A DNA stretch of 10,169 nucleotides from Gammaproteobacteria bacterium (GCA_018609925.1 JAHEOG010000131.1:1-10169); one strand, 5' to 3'; positions 1-7,321 are shown, counted from the first letter of the stretch. Numbers and translations: made by a program. Notes: generated by a model not told the origin, from the letters alone.

Positions 1-789
1 CACGCCCCGATGGCGCAGGTGGAGGCTCTTGAGGATATCGAATCCGACCTTGACCTCTTCCACGGGGTCGGCCGCCAGGGAGACCCGCAGGGTATCGCCG
101 ATGCCGTCGGCGAGGAGCATGCCCAGCCCCACCGAGGAGCGAACCGTGCCCATGCGGAGGCTGCCGGCCTCGGTGATGCCGAGATGGAAGGGATAATCCA
201 CCTGGCTGGCGAGCTTGCGGTAGGCCTCCACCGCGAGGAAGACATCGGAGGCCTTGAGACTCACCTTGGTGTCATAGAAGTCGTGGTTCTCCAGGATCTC
301 CAGGTGCTTGAGGGCGGACTCCACCATGGCGTCGGCGTTGGGCTCGCCGTACTTCTCCAGCAGGCGCTTCTCCAGGGAGCCGGCATTGACGCCGATGCGG
401 ATGGGGATGCCGTTGCTCTTGGCGGCCTCCACAACCGCCGCCACCCGCTCCCGCTTGCCGATGTTGCCCGGATTGATGCGCAGACAGTCCACCCCCAGGT
501 CGGCCACCCGCAGGGCGATCCGGTAGTCGTAGTGGATGTCCGCGATAAGGGCCACATCGGGGACTTCCTGGCGGATCTTGCCGAAGGCCTCGGCGGCATC
601 CTTGTCCGGTACCGAAACCCGCACGATATCGGCCCCGGCTTCCGCCATCTGACGGATCTGGCCCACCGTGGCGGGCACATCGCAGGTGTCGGTATTGGTC
701 ATGGTCTGCACGGCGATGGGCGCGTCCCCGCCCACCGGGATATCCCCCACCTGGATCTGGCGGGTCTTACGGCGATGGATGCCCCACAT
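1..789 (-). CDS. ispG: 4-hydroxy-3-methylbut-2-enyl diphosphate synthase (flavodoxin/ferredoxin), 3' end cut by window edge
   Basis: IspG (GcpE) converts methylerythritol cyclodiphosphate to HMBPP in the cytosolic MEP isoprenoid pathway, using a [4Fe-4S] cluster and reduced flavodoxin or ferredoxin. The 263 codons present cover the TIM-barrel domain. Readable blocks match E. coli IspG closely: PIAVQTMTNTDT near residue 25, ADIHYDYRIAL, CLRINPGNIG, PIRIGVNAGSLEK, LGITEAG and GIGDTLRVSLAADPVEEVKVG near the end. The C-terminal domain with the three cluster cysteines lies beyond base 1 and cannot be judged. The ATG at 789-787 is preceded by AGGGAG at a suitable distance, and the protein starts at the same place as relatives. 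rodZ lies 141 bases upstream, as in E. coli and Pseudomonas, where hisS usually follows ispG. Identification is secure; only completeness is unknown. Confidence 0.97.
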   Translation of the reverse strand, partial: MWGIHRRKTRQIQVGDIPVGGDAPIAVQTMTNTDTCDVPATVGQIRQMAEAGADIVRVSVPDKDAAEAFGKIRQEVPDVALIADIHYDYRIALRVADLGVDCLRINPGNIGKRERVAAVVEAAKSNGIPIRIGVNAGSLEKRLLEKYGEPNADAMVESALKHLEILENHDFYDTKVSLKASDVFLAVEAYRKLASQVDYPFHLGITEAGSLRMGTVRSSVGLGMLLADGIGDTLRVSLAADPVEEVKVGFDILKSLHLRHRGV

Positions 790-862
790 AGCCTCAAGCT
801 CCCTTTTCCGGATCGATCTTCCGGGTTGGTGTGGCTCGGCTTCCGAACCAGGGCGCCGGGCC

Positions 863-878
863 ACGCAAACGTTAGCGT
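863..878. promoter_or_regulatory. 16-base near-perfect dyad in the rodZ-ispG spacer, possible operator
   Basis: ACGCAAACGTTAGCGT reads as a palindrome except for one mismatched pair at the fifth base from each end. It lies just downstream of a weak promoter-like pair, where a repressor could act on ispG transcription. No known regulator motif is recognised, so the role is inference. Confidence 0.3.
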
Positions 879-880
879 CA

Positions 881-909
881 AGCGTACCGGAGGGCCCCGG
901 CTTTCCCAA
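881..909 (-). promoter_or_regulatory. possible sigma70-type promoter for ispG
   Basis: On the minus strand TTGGGA (909-904) and TACGCT (886-881) are separated by 17 bases. They match the -35 and -10 consensus at 4/6 and 3/6 positions. The 141-base spacer between rodZ and ispG is one of the largest gaps in the window, so a promoter is plausible. The match is weak and could be chance. Confidence 0.2.
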
Positions 910-930
910 AACGGTCCGTACCCGGGCGGC

Positions 931-2310
931 CTACGGCCGACCGGCGGTGGGCGGATTCAAGGCCTTTGACAGCTGGCTTCCGGCCGCGCTGTCCGAGCTC
1001 GAGGCCCCCGCATCCAGCCCCGCGGGCGGGCCCACCTCGGACTCGGGGACGGTCGCCGACCCCTCGTCGACGGTTAGCTCGACCACCTGGCCGGGATCGC
1101 CCAAGGGCGCCAGTGGCTCGCCCTGGAAGTAGAGCTGGACTCCGGCCGCGTTGCCCACCTTGAGCCGGAAGGGGGGCTCCCCGTAGAGACGGAGCTCCTG
1201 CTGGGCCGGGACAAGCCGGCGCAGGAGGAGGCGCTCCCGGGCGTCCTCCACCTCCATCCAGGATTTGGCCCAGGTCCGGATGCGCAGCACCTGGAGGTCC
1301 TCGGGCAGCGCTGGGCCTTCTCCTTGCGCACCATCCGTTTCCCCGGTGGCGGCTTGGCTCGCCTCACTGTCGGGGAGGTCAGCAAGGAAATCGGACTCCA
1401 GACTGGGACCGGACAAAACGGACGGCTCCGAGCCGGGCTCCTCCCCGGAATACTCGGTAGCGCCCCCAGAGGGAACCTCCGCCGCCTCGGTCTCCTGGTC
1501 GGGGGAGACCTCGGCCACGACCGTCTCCCCGGGCGGGGCCAGGCTGGGAGAGGCCCCGGGTTCGGCTTCCGGGTCTTCGGAGGGGGCGCGGTCGTCGGCC
1601 CCGATCGGATCCTCTTCCGCGGAGGTCGCCCTGTCCGGCTCAGGAACCGATGGCGCCGGATCCGTGCTCGCTCCTTCCGAGGCGTCCGGGGTCCGGGAAG
1701 CCCCCCGCTCGGGGGGACTGGAGTCCGCTTCTGCGAAACGCCCGGAAGCGGCCTTGGATTCGTCGGCGGGGGCGGCTGTCCCGGAAGGCCGAAACTCCTC
1801 GGTTCCGGCGGGGTCCTCGGCTTGGGTGCCATTGGAGGCGGTGGCTTCCGGACCCTCCTGGGATCCGTTTTCCCTCTCCTCAAACGTTTCCGAGCCGGGG
1901 AGTTCGGTTCGGCGCGACTCCCCCACCAGCCACAATGTGGCCACACTGACCGCCAGGAGGAGGGTGAGACTGGCCCAAACCACGCGCCAGGGATGCTCGA
2001 TCCAGGGGCGCTCCGGCTCCGGAAGCACCCTTGATCCGTTTTCCGGACCCGGGGTGGGCTCTCCCGCCCCGCCGGGGAAGGCTCTGAGGACCTCGTCGGG
2101 CTCCACCCCGACGGCCTTGGCGTAGTTGCGGAGGTAGCCGCGCACAAAGGCGTTCTCGGGCAGGCGGGAGGAGTCCTCCTCTTCCAGGGCCCGGATCTTA
2201 TCCTGCGTCAATCGGAGCTCTTCGGAGAGGTCAGCACGCGACAGGCCCCTGGCTTCCCGGGCTCGCCTAAGGCGCTCCCCCCACCCGGCCTGGTCGCCCT
2301 CGCTTTCCAT
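931..2310 (-). CDS. rodZ: RodZ-like cell-shape protein: cytoplasmic HTH, one membrane span, long periplasmic linker and DUF4115 domain
   Basis: RodZ links MreB filaments to the elongation machinery at the inner membrane and helps set rod shape. The 459-residue product has an N-terminal Cro/CI-like HTH (about 10-80, containing GERLRRAREARGLSRADLSE and FVRGYLRNYAKAVGV), a basic/aromatic stretch, and one membrane helix at about 109-129. The periplasmic linker (about 131-335) is rich in Ser, Glu, Pro, Ala and Gly. A DUF4115 domain follows at about 339-415 (VLRIRTWAKSWMEVEDA to LTVDEG), then a short tail. E. coli RodZ is about 337 residues; most of the extra length here is linker. The ATG at 2310 has AAGGAGAG just upstream and lies 33 bases after pilW. 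Its position between pilW and ispG is the usual gammaproteobacterial one. Codon use in the linker is as GC-rich as elsewhere, so there is no sign of a frameshift. Confidence 0.93.
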   Translation of the reverse strand: MESEGDQAGWGERLRRAREARGLSRADLSEELRLTQDKIRALEEEDSSRLPENAFVRGYLRNYAKAVGVEPDEVLRAFPGGAGEPTPGPENGSRVLPEPERPWIEHPWRVVWASLTLLLAVSVATLWLVGESRRTELPGSETFEERENGSQEGPEATASNGTQAEDPAGTEEFRPSGTAAPADESKAASGRFAEADSSPPERGASRTPDASEGASTDPAPSVPEPDRATSAEEDPIGADDRAPSEDPEAEPGASPSLAPPGETVVAEVSPDQETEAAEVPSGGATEYSGEEPGSEPSVLSGPSLESDFLADLPDSEASQAATGETDGAQGEGPALPEDLQVLRIRTWAKSWMEVEDARERLLLRRLVPAQQELRLYGEPPFRLKVGNAAGVQLYFQGEPLAPLGDPGQVVELTVDEGSATVPESEVGPPAGLDAGASSSDSAAGSQLSKALNPPTAGRP

Positions 2311-2325
2311 GAACTCTCCTTCCCG

Positions 2326-2342
2326 GCATCCGCGGGGGATGC
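2326..2342 (-). other. small hairpin between pilW stop and rodZ ribosome-binding site
   Basis: GCATCC and GGATGC form a perfect 6-bp stem around a 5-base loop. It sits just after the pilW stop and just before the rodZ Shine-Dalgarno AAGGAGAG. No T-run follows, so it is not an intrinsic terminator. It may only affect mRNA decay or rodZ translation; the role is inferred. Confidence 0.35.
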
Positions 2343-2343
2343 G

Positions 2344-3153
2344 CTACTGGGCGCCCCCGGAGGACTCCAGCGCATCGAGGAGCTCCCGTGAGCGCTGGGC
2401 CGCCTCTGTGCCCTTGGAGGCGAGCTCCAGAGCCCGATCCAGATGCTCCCGGGCGGCTTCCCGGTCGCCCAGCTCCCGCGCCAGCTCCCCCGCCAGGAGA
2501 TGAGCGCTAGCGTCCTCTTGCCGCGACGGCAGCGCCTGTTCGGCCTGATCCCGGGCCTCAGCCAGCTGCCCCTGCTCACGCAGGACGCGGGCGAGGGTCA
2601 AGCGGGCTTCCGGATAGTCGGAGCGCAGGCTCAGGGCCGTGCGCAGCATCTCCTCGGCCTCTTCGGGCCGATCCTGGCGACGCGCCAACCAAGCGAGATT
2701 GTAGTACGCATTCTCCGGGGAATTATACAGCGGGCTTTCGAGGGCCGCTTCGAACTGCTTCCGGGCCCGTTCGTACTCCTCGCGATTGGCGAGGAAGGCC
2801 CCGTAGTTGTTGCGTACCTCGCCGTCTTTGGGGGCCAGCTCCACCGCCCGCTGGAAGGCCCCCGCGGCCTTGTCCTCGAATCCCAGGCGCTGGTAGGCCA
2901 GTCCCAGGGCATTCTGAAGCTGGGCATTATCCGCCCGAAGCTCCCGGGATTTTTCCAGGTTGCGCAGGGCCTCGCGGGGCTCACCCTGGCGCAAGTAGGA
3001 AACCCCGAGGTCGAGATAGATCCCTGCCCGCTCCTCGGGATCGCTTTTTTGGTCCTCCTCCGGCGAGGGACTGCCGGCACAGCCGGCCAGCAGAGCGGAA
3101 AGGGCGCCCACCGCAACCCAACGGCCCCGCCACCGTTGGCGGAGGAGCGTCAC
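2344..3153 (-). CDS. pilW: type IV pilus biogenesis TPR lipoprotein PilW/PilF
   Basis: PilW (PilF in Pseudomonas) is an outer-membrane lipoprotein pilotin that helps the PilQ secretin multimerise and reach the outer membrane for type IV pili. The 269-residue product begins with a basic n-region, a hydrophobic stretch and lipobox LLAGC, so the lipidated residue is Cys25. Ala follows it, which fits Lol export to the outer membrane. About six tetratricopeptide repeats follow (roughly 43-76, 77-110, 111-144, 147-180, 181-214 and 215-248), with typical ALGLAYQRLG and AYYNLAWLARR units. The start is GTG at 3153, whose bases form a GTGA overlap with the rlmN stop, and GGAGGGG lies upstream. Placement between rlmN and rodZ is diagnostic of this family in gammaproteobacteria. 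No other pilus genes are in the window. A generic TPR lipoprotein is the only real alternative. Confidence 0.9.
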   Translation of the reverse strand: MTLLRQRWRGRWVAVGALSALLAGCAGSPSPEEDQKSDPEERAGIYLDLGVSYLRQGEPREALRNLEKSRELRADNAQLQNALGLAYQRLGFEDKAAGAFQRAVELAPKDGEVRNNYGAFLANREEYERARKQFEAALESPLYNSPENAYYNLAWLARRQDRPEEAEEMLRTALSLRSDYPEARLTLARVLREQGQLAEARDQAEQALPSRQEDASAHLLAGELARELGDREAAREHLDRALELASKGTEAAQRSRELLDALESSGGAQ

Positions 3154-4250
3154 GCCCGCCCCTCCGCTGCCGCGGCCCGGTCCCCGTTTCCCTGGAGCTG
3201 GCCGCAGGCGGCGGCGATATCCTCCCCACGCGGGGTCCGGGTGACGGCCACCAGCCCGCGCTCCAGGAGGATGTCCCGGAACCGGTCGATGACCTCGGAG
3301 GGAGAGCGCTCGAACTCCGCTTCGGGGAACGGATTGAAGGGGATCAGGTTGACCTTGGCCGGGATCCCATGGAGAAGCTCGGCGAGCCCCCGGGCCTCTT
3401 CGGGGGAATCATTGACCCGGTCGAGCATGACGTACTCGAAGGTGATGCGCCGGCCCCGGGGCAGCGGGTAATCCCGGCAGGCCTGGAGTAGGCGCTCCAG
3501 GGGATAGCTCCGATTGATGGGCACGATGCGATCGCGCACCGCGTTGGTCACCCCGTGCAGAGAGATGGCGAGGTTGACCGGGGTCTCCCGGCCGAGCTGG
3601 TGGATCCGGGGGACGATGCCCACGGTGGAAACGGTAACCCGCCGCCGGGACAGGCCGTAGGCGCAGTCGTCCAGCAGGAGATTGATGGCACGGCGAACCG
3701 GCTCGTAGTTGAGCAGCGGTTCCCCCATCCCCATGAACACGATGTTGGTGAGGCGGTCCCCCACCTCGCGGTGGGCGTGGCGGACCTGCGCCACGATCTC
3801 GGCGGCGCCGAGATTGCGCCGAAAGCCGCTGTAGCCGGTCGCGCAGAACTTGCAGTCCAGGGGGCAGCCGGCCTGGGAGGAGATGCACAGGGTCCCCCGA
3901 TCGGCCTCCGGGATGAACACGGTTTCCACGGCCTGGCCGTCCTCGAGGCCTAAGAGCCACTTGCGGGTCCCGTCGGCGGAGACCTGCTCGGACCGGACAC
4001 CGGGCTCGGTGAAGTGGACCCGCTCGGCCAATTCCCGGCGCAACCCCTTGGAAAGATCGGTCATCGCCTGGAAATCGGAGGTGGCGCGCCGGTGCAGCCA
4101 CTGCAGGAGCTGGCGCGCCCGGAAGGGGCGCTCCCCGAGCTCGGCGAAGAGCCCCTCCAGCGCCTCCCGGTCCAGGCCCAGGATGTCCACCGGGACCGGG
4201 GACTCGGTGTAGCGGGAGTGGGAGGGGTCGGCGGCGGAAGGCGCACTCAT
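3150..4250 (-). CDS. rlmN: dual-specificity 23S rRNA (A2503-C2)/tRNA (A37-C2) methyltransferase RlmN
   Basis: RlmN is a radical-SAM enzyme that methylates C2 of A2503 in 23S rRNA and of A37 in some tRNAs, through a methyl-cysteine intermediate. The 366-residue product has the N-terminal RNA-binding region with KPFRA-like RPFRARQLLQWLHRR (41-55) and VETVFIP (108-114). The radical-SAM cluster motif gives Cys129, Cys133 and Cys136 (CPLDCKFC). GMGEP (174-178) and EYVMLDRVND (272-281) follow. Near the end CGQL provides Cys349, equivalent to the methylated Cys355 of E. coli, and Cys122 matches E. coli Cys118. All catalytic residues I can check are present and the length is normal. The ATG overlaps the ndk stop in an ATGA, and the gene stop overlaps the pilW start, so ndk, rlmN and pilW are probably translationally coupled. 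Confidence 0.97.
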   Translation of the reverse strand: MSAPSAADPSHSRYTESPVPVDILGLDREALEGLFAELGERPFRARQLLQWLHRRATSDFQAMTDLSKGLRRELAERVHFTEPGVRSEQVSADGTRKWLLGLEDGQAVETVFIPEADRGTLCISSQAGCPLDCKFCATGYSGFRRNLGAAEIVAQVRHAHREVGDRLTNIVFMGMGEPLLNYEPVRRAINLLLDDCAYGLSRRRVTVSTVGIVPRIHQLGRETPVNLAISLHGVTNAVRDRIVPINRSYPLERLLQACRDYPLPRGRRITFEYVMLDRVNDSPEEARGLAELLHGIPAKVNLIPFNPFPEAEFERSPSEVIDRFRDILLERGLVAVTRTPRGEDIAAACGQLQGNGDRAAAAEGRA

Positions 4251-4675
4251 TCCCGGTCGAAGATCTCCAGCTGATCGAAGAAGAACGCGATCTCCCGGGT
4301 GGCTGTCTCCGGGCTGTCCGAGCCGTGCACCGCGTTGGCGTCGATGGTCTTGGCGTAATCCGCCCGGATCGTTCCCGGGGCCGCTTCCTGGGGATCGGTG
4401 GCGCCCATGAGCTCGCGGTTGCGGGCGATGGCGCCCTCGCCTTCCAGGATGGAGACCACCACGGGGCCCGAGGTCATGAACGCCACCAGATCGTCGTAGA
4501 ACGGCTTGTCGGCATGGACCGCATAGAAGGCCTTGGCCTGTTCCCGGGTGAGATGGACCATCTTCAAGGCCTTGACGCGCAGTCCGGCCTCCTCAAAGCG
4601 CGCCATAATGGCGCCGATGGCATTCCGGCCTACGGCGTCGGGCTTGATGATGGATAGGGTCTGCTCGGTGGCCAT
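4247..4675 (-). CDS. ndk: nucleoside diphosphate kinase
   Basis: Ndk transfers the terminal phosphate between NTPs and NDPs through a phospho-histidine and balances cytosolic nucleotide pools. The 142-residue product has the usual length and motifs: TLSIIKPDAV with Lys11, HADKPFYDDL, GPVVVSILEGE, RELMGATDP, TIRADYA and the active-site NAVHGSDS with His117. The start is ATG 4675, preceded by CGGAGG; an upstream in-frame GTG at 4705 would add residues not seen in the family. The last bases overlap the rlmN ATG by four (ATGA). The 179-base gap upstream separates it from mtaB and holds a strong hairpin, so ndk may begin its own transcript. In Pseudomonas ndk follows iscX directly, whereas here mnmA and mtaB intervene. 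Confidence 0.99.
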   Translation of the reverse strand: MATEQTLSIIKPDAVGRNAIGAIMARFEEAGLRVKALKMVHLTREQAKAFYAVHADKPFYDDLVAFMTSGPVVVSILEGEGAIARNRELMGATDPQEAAPGTIRADYAKTIDANAVHGSDSPETATREIAFFFDQLEIFDRE

Positions 4676-4699
4676 GCCGCCTCCGTTGTCTGGGATGGC

Positions 4700-4725
4700 C
4701 CCCACGCGCCGCGGGCGCTTTGGGG
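4700..4725 (-). other. stable two-part hairpin in the ndk leader
   Basis: On the minus strand CCCC, AAA, GCGCC, loop CGC, GGCGC, GT, GGGG can fold into a 5-bp and a 4-bp stem around an internal loop. It ends about 25 bases before the ndk ATG. No T-run follows it, so it is not an intrinsic terminator for mtaB. It could be a leader structure affecting ndk translation or mRNA stability. The rest of the 179-base mtaB-ndk gap shows only a weak promoter-like pair, TGGCCA and TAGTCT 18 bases apart, just upstream of the hairpin. Confidence 0.35.
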
Positions 4726-4854
4726 ATCCGGAAAAGGCGTCAAGACTACCCCAGTTCCCGGGCGTTTGGCCACTCCCCAGGGCCCCGAAGCGCCATCCGC
4801 CCCACCGGCCTTCCGGACCGGCCCTGTTCGGGTCTGAGGCGATGCCGGCGCCGT

Positions 4855-6234
4855 TCAGCTACCGGCCACCAGGACCCCGGACTCGGCACGCTCCGGGGTT
4901 ACGGCGAGGCGCTCCCCGGGCTCGGCCCACCCTGCCGGCACCCGAATGGGCAAATAGTTGGCCGCCCGGCCCTGGACCCAGCCGGGGCTATGTCGGTCGG
5001 GGGCCTCCGCCAGGAGCTCGTGGGGCCGGCCCACGGCCCGGTCGAGCACGCGCTCCCGGAGGGCCTCTCCCAGCTCCCGCATGCGCGCCGCCCGGGCCTT
5101 GCGCTCCGGCACCGGAACCTGCTTGCGCTCCGGGATCCGCCCACCGGGAGTCTGCGGCCGGGGGGAGAAGGGAAAGACATGGGGATAGGCGATCTCCAGC
5201 TCCTCCACCAGGGCCATGGCCCGCTCGAAGGCCGCCTCCGTCTCGGTGGCAAAGCCCACCAGGACATCGGCGGAAAGGACCAGCCCGGGGGCGGCCTCCC
5301 GCAGCCGGGCCACCCGCTCGCGAACGAGGTCGGGCCCGTAGCGGCGCTTCATCTGCTTGAGTACCCGCGCGTCGCCGTGCTGCAGGGACAGGTGGACATG
5401 GGGACAGAGCCGTGGCTCCCGCCGGAAGAGCGCGATGAGATCGTCGCTGATCTGGCTCGGGTCCAGAGACGACAGGCGCAGGCGGAAATCCCCCTCGCGC
5501 TCGGCGAGCGCGGCCATGAGCCCGGCCAGGTCGGGCCCGCCTTCGAGATCGGCGCCGTAGGAGCCCACATCCACGCCCGTGACGACGAACTCCCGCATGC
5601 CCAGAGCGGCCCAGCGGTCCACCTGTCGTACCGCGTGCCGGACGGGCACGGAGCGGCTGCCGCCGCGAACGGAGGCGATGACACAGAAGGTGCAGTGCTG
5701 GTCGCAGCCCTGCTGCACCTGCAGGAAGCCGCGGGTGCGGGAGTCGAACCGGGCCAGCAGGCCTTCCGGCACGGCGGTTGCGTCGCTGGGCTCCCCCACC
5801 AGGACCTGGGGCAAGCGCCCGGCTTCCAGATCCGGAATCAGGCCGTGCACATCGGTCTTCTCGCCGTTGCCCAGGACCAGATCCACCCACGGGATGGTGG
5901 CCACCGCCTCGGGATCGCGTTGGGCGTAGCACCCGGCCACCACCATGAAGGCCTCGGGGTTGCGGCGCAGGGCCCGGCGCACGAGCTGGCGGGCCTGGCG
6001 GTCCGCCTCCTGGGTAACGGTGCAGGTGTTCACCAGGTAGAGATCGGCGGGGGAATCGAAGGGGACGAGCTCGTAGCGGGCCCCTTGCAGGGCCTGTCGG
6101 ATGGCCTCGGTCTCGAACTGATTGACCTTGCAGCCGAGGGTGGTGGTGGCGACCCGGCGGACCGAGGACCCCGACGCTTGCGGTCCCGGCGCGCCGGTCC
6201 GGCCCACGAAGTGCACCGGCACGGCTTGGGTCAT
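4855..6234 (-). CDS. mtaB: tRNA (t6A37) methylthiotransferase MtaB
   Basis: MtaB is a radical-SAM methylthiotransferase that adds a methylthio group to C2 of N6-threonylcarbamoyladenosine at tRNA position 37, giving ms2t6A. The 459-residue product has the N-terminal UPF0004 domain with cluster cysteines Cys35 (TLGCKVNQFETEA), Cys71 (VNTCTVT) and Cys102 (AGCYAQRD). The radical-SAM motif is GCDQHCTFC (Cys177, Cys181, Cys184). SSLDPSQISDDL, HVHLSLQHGDARVLKQMKRRY and LSADVLVGFATETEAAF follow, and a TRAM-type RNA-binding segment fills about the last 60 residues. GCKVNQ and the overall pattern favour MtaB over MiaB (ms2i6A) or RimO (ribosomal protein S12). The ATG overlaps the mnmA stop (ATGA), indicating coupling. 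E. coli lacks this enzyme. A residue-level subfamily assignment would need a tree. Confidence 0.92.
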   Translation of the reverse strand: MTQAVPVHFVGRTGAPGPQASGSSVRRVATTTLGCKVNQFETEAIRQALQGARYELVPFDSPADLYLVNTCTVTQEADRQARQLVRRALRRNPEAFMVVAGCYAQRDPEAVATIPWVDLVLGNGEKTDVHGLIPDLEAGRLPQVLVGEPSDATAVPEGLLARFDSRTRGFLQVQQGCDQHCTFCVIASVRGGSRSVPVRHAVRQVDRWAALGMREFVVTGVDVGSYGADLEGGPDLAGLMAALAEREGDFRLRLSSLDPSQISDDLIALFRREPRLCPHVHLSLQHGDARVLKQMKRRYGPDLVRERVARLREAAPGLVLSADVLVGFATETEAAFERAMALVEELEIAYPHVFPFSPRPQTPGGRIPERKQVPVPERKARAARMRELGEALRERVLDRAVGRPHELLAEAPDRHSPGWVQGRAANYLPIRVPAGWAEPGERLAVTPERAESGVLVAGS

Positions 6235-7304
6235 GCGGCCGCCTCGATCCAGCCTCCCCCAAGGACCTCGTCCTCGGCATAGAAGGCGGCCACCTGGCCG
6301 GGGGTGACTGCCCGCACGGGCTCGGCGAAGGTCACCCGGGCCCGATCCCCGGTAAGGGGCTGGATACGCGCCGAAACCGGCCGACCGGCGTAGCGAACCT
6401 TGACCTCCGCCGACCGGCCTGCCGAGGCCAGAGGCTCGGCGAACCAGTGGAGGCCGCTGACTTCCATGCGCTCGTGGAAGACCTCTTCGGCCCCGGCAAC
6501 CACAACGCGATTGCTGTGGGGATCCGTCTCAACCACGTACATGGGGTGGTCCAGGGCCAGGTCCAGTCCGCGGCGCTGACCCACCGTGTAGAAGGCCGCT
6601 CCCTTGTGCCGGCCAACCACGTTGCCGGCGCGGTCCACCACCTCCCCGGGGTTGAGGCCGGGCCCGGATCCCCGCTCCGCCACCAGCTCGGCTGCCGTGC
6701 GGGGCACGAAGCAGATGTCCTGGCTCTCGGCCTTGTCGGCGTTGATCAGCCCCAAGCGAGCGGCCTGGGCGCGGACCTCGTCCTTGGTGTAGTCCCCGAG
6801 CGGGAACAGGAGGGAATCCAGGGCCTCGGAAGGGGTTACGGCGAGGAAGTAGGACTGGTCCTTGGTAGCGTCCCGCCCCGAACGGAGCCGCGGGCGGGCC
6901 CCGGAACGGTCGATGCGGGCGTAGTGGCCGGTGGCCAGGTAGGCGGCATCCAGATCGTGGGCCTGCCGGAGGAGCTGGTCGAACTTGATGAACTGGTTGC
7001 AGCGGGCGCAGGGGTTGGGGGTGCGCCCCGACTGATACTCATCGACGAAGTTATCGATGACCTTTTCCCGGAAGGCGGCGCTGTAGTTGACGGGATAGAA
7101 CGGGATCCCCAGGCGATCGGCGACGCGCCGGGCATCGGTGGCGTCATCCACGCCGCAGCAACCCTTGCCGGTGGCCGGACCGTCCCACAGACGCATGGTC
7201 ACCCCGATGACCTCGAAGCCCTGCTCGGCGAGCAGGGCGGCCGTGACCGAGGAGTCCACGCCTCCCGACATGGCAACGACCACCCGGGGGCGACAGGCCT
7301 GCAC
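6231..7304 (-). CDS. mnmA: tRNA-specific 2-thiouridylase MnmA, three-cysteine type
   Basis: MnmA activates U34 of tRNA-Lys, -Glu and -Gln with ATP and installs sulfur to give 2-thiouridine. The sulfur comes ultimately from a cysteine desulfurase. The 357-residue product has the PP-loop SGGVDSS (13-19), GVTMRLW, CCGVDDATDARRVA (49-62), TPNPCARCNQFIKF (95-108), ATGHYAR (124-130), KDQSYFL (148-154), ESQDICFVP (193-201) and YTVGQRRGL. Cys102 and Cys198 match E. coli Cys102 and Cys199. Position 99 is Cys where E. coli has Asp99, giving a C-x-x-C plus C set. The start is GTG 7304 with AGAGGAG upstream, 17 bases after iscX. The stop overlaps mtaB by four bases. Its position in the same run as the desulfurase suggests co-supply of sulfur; whether Tus relay proteins are used cannot be seen here. 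Confidence 0.98.
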   Translation of the reverse strand: MQACRPRVVVAMSGGVDSSVTAALLAEQGFEVIGVTMRLWDGPATGKGCCGVDDATDARRVADRLGIPFYPVNYSAAFREKVIDNFVDEYQSGRTPNPCARCNQFIKFDQLLRQAHDLDAAYLATGHYARIDRSGARPRLRSGRDATKDQSYFLAVTPSEALDSLLFPLGDYTKDEVRAQAARLGLINADKAESQDICFVPRTAAELVAERGSGPGLNPGEVVDRAGNVVGRHKGAAFYTVGQRRGLDLALDHPMYVVETDPHSNRVVVAGAEEVFHERMEVSGLHWFAEPLASAGRSAEVKVRYAGRPVSARIQPLTGDRARVTFAEPVRAVTPGQVAAFYAEDEVLGGGWIEAAA

Positions 7305-7321
7305 GGGCGAGCTCCTCTTCG

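Noticed and set aside
699..881. A 60-codon minus-strand frame across the rodZ-ispG spacer
   Set aside because: It begins with TTG, has no clear ribosome-binding site and runs into ispG in another frame.
790..930. Possible intrinsic terminator after rodZ
   Set aside because: Short GC-rich inverted repeats occur but none is followed by a T-run on the minus strand. The same holds for the other gaps in the window.
1074..2147. A 357-codon minus-strand frame and a 286-codon plus-strand frame within the rodZ linker
   Set aside because: The RodZ frame has a good start, HTH, membrane helix and DUF4115. The other frames are Pro/Arg or Ser/Gly rich by-products of the repetitive GC-rich linker.
4673..4705. 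Upstream in-frame GTG start for ndk adding 10 residues
   Set aside because: The added residues are not seen in the family and the GTG falls within the leader hairpin. ATG 4675 has a good Shine-Dalgarno and gives the standard N-terminus.
5734..5750. GGTTCGACTCCCGCACC on the minus strand, which looks like a tRNA T-arm or an integration-site fragment
   Set aside because: It encodes the RFDSRT stretch of MtaB, and no acceptor, D or anticodon arms are nearby. The likeness is chance.
4720..6282. A 520-codon open frame on the plus strand opposite mtaB, and similar long plus-strand frames opposite ispG, mnmA, iscA, iscS and iscR
   Set aside because: They lie wholly opposite well-recognised genes, have no recognisable domains and show GC-driven low-complexity composition. 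High-GC genes commonly leave such antisense frames open.
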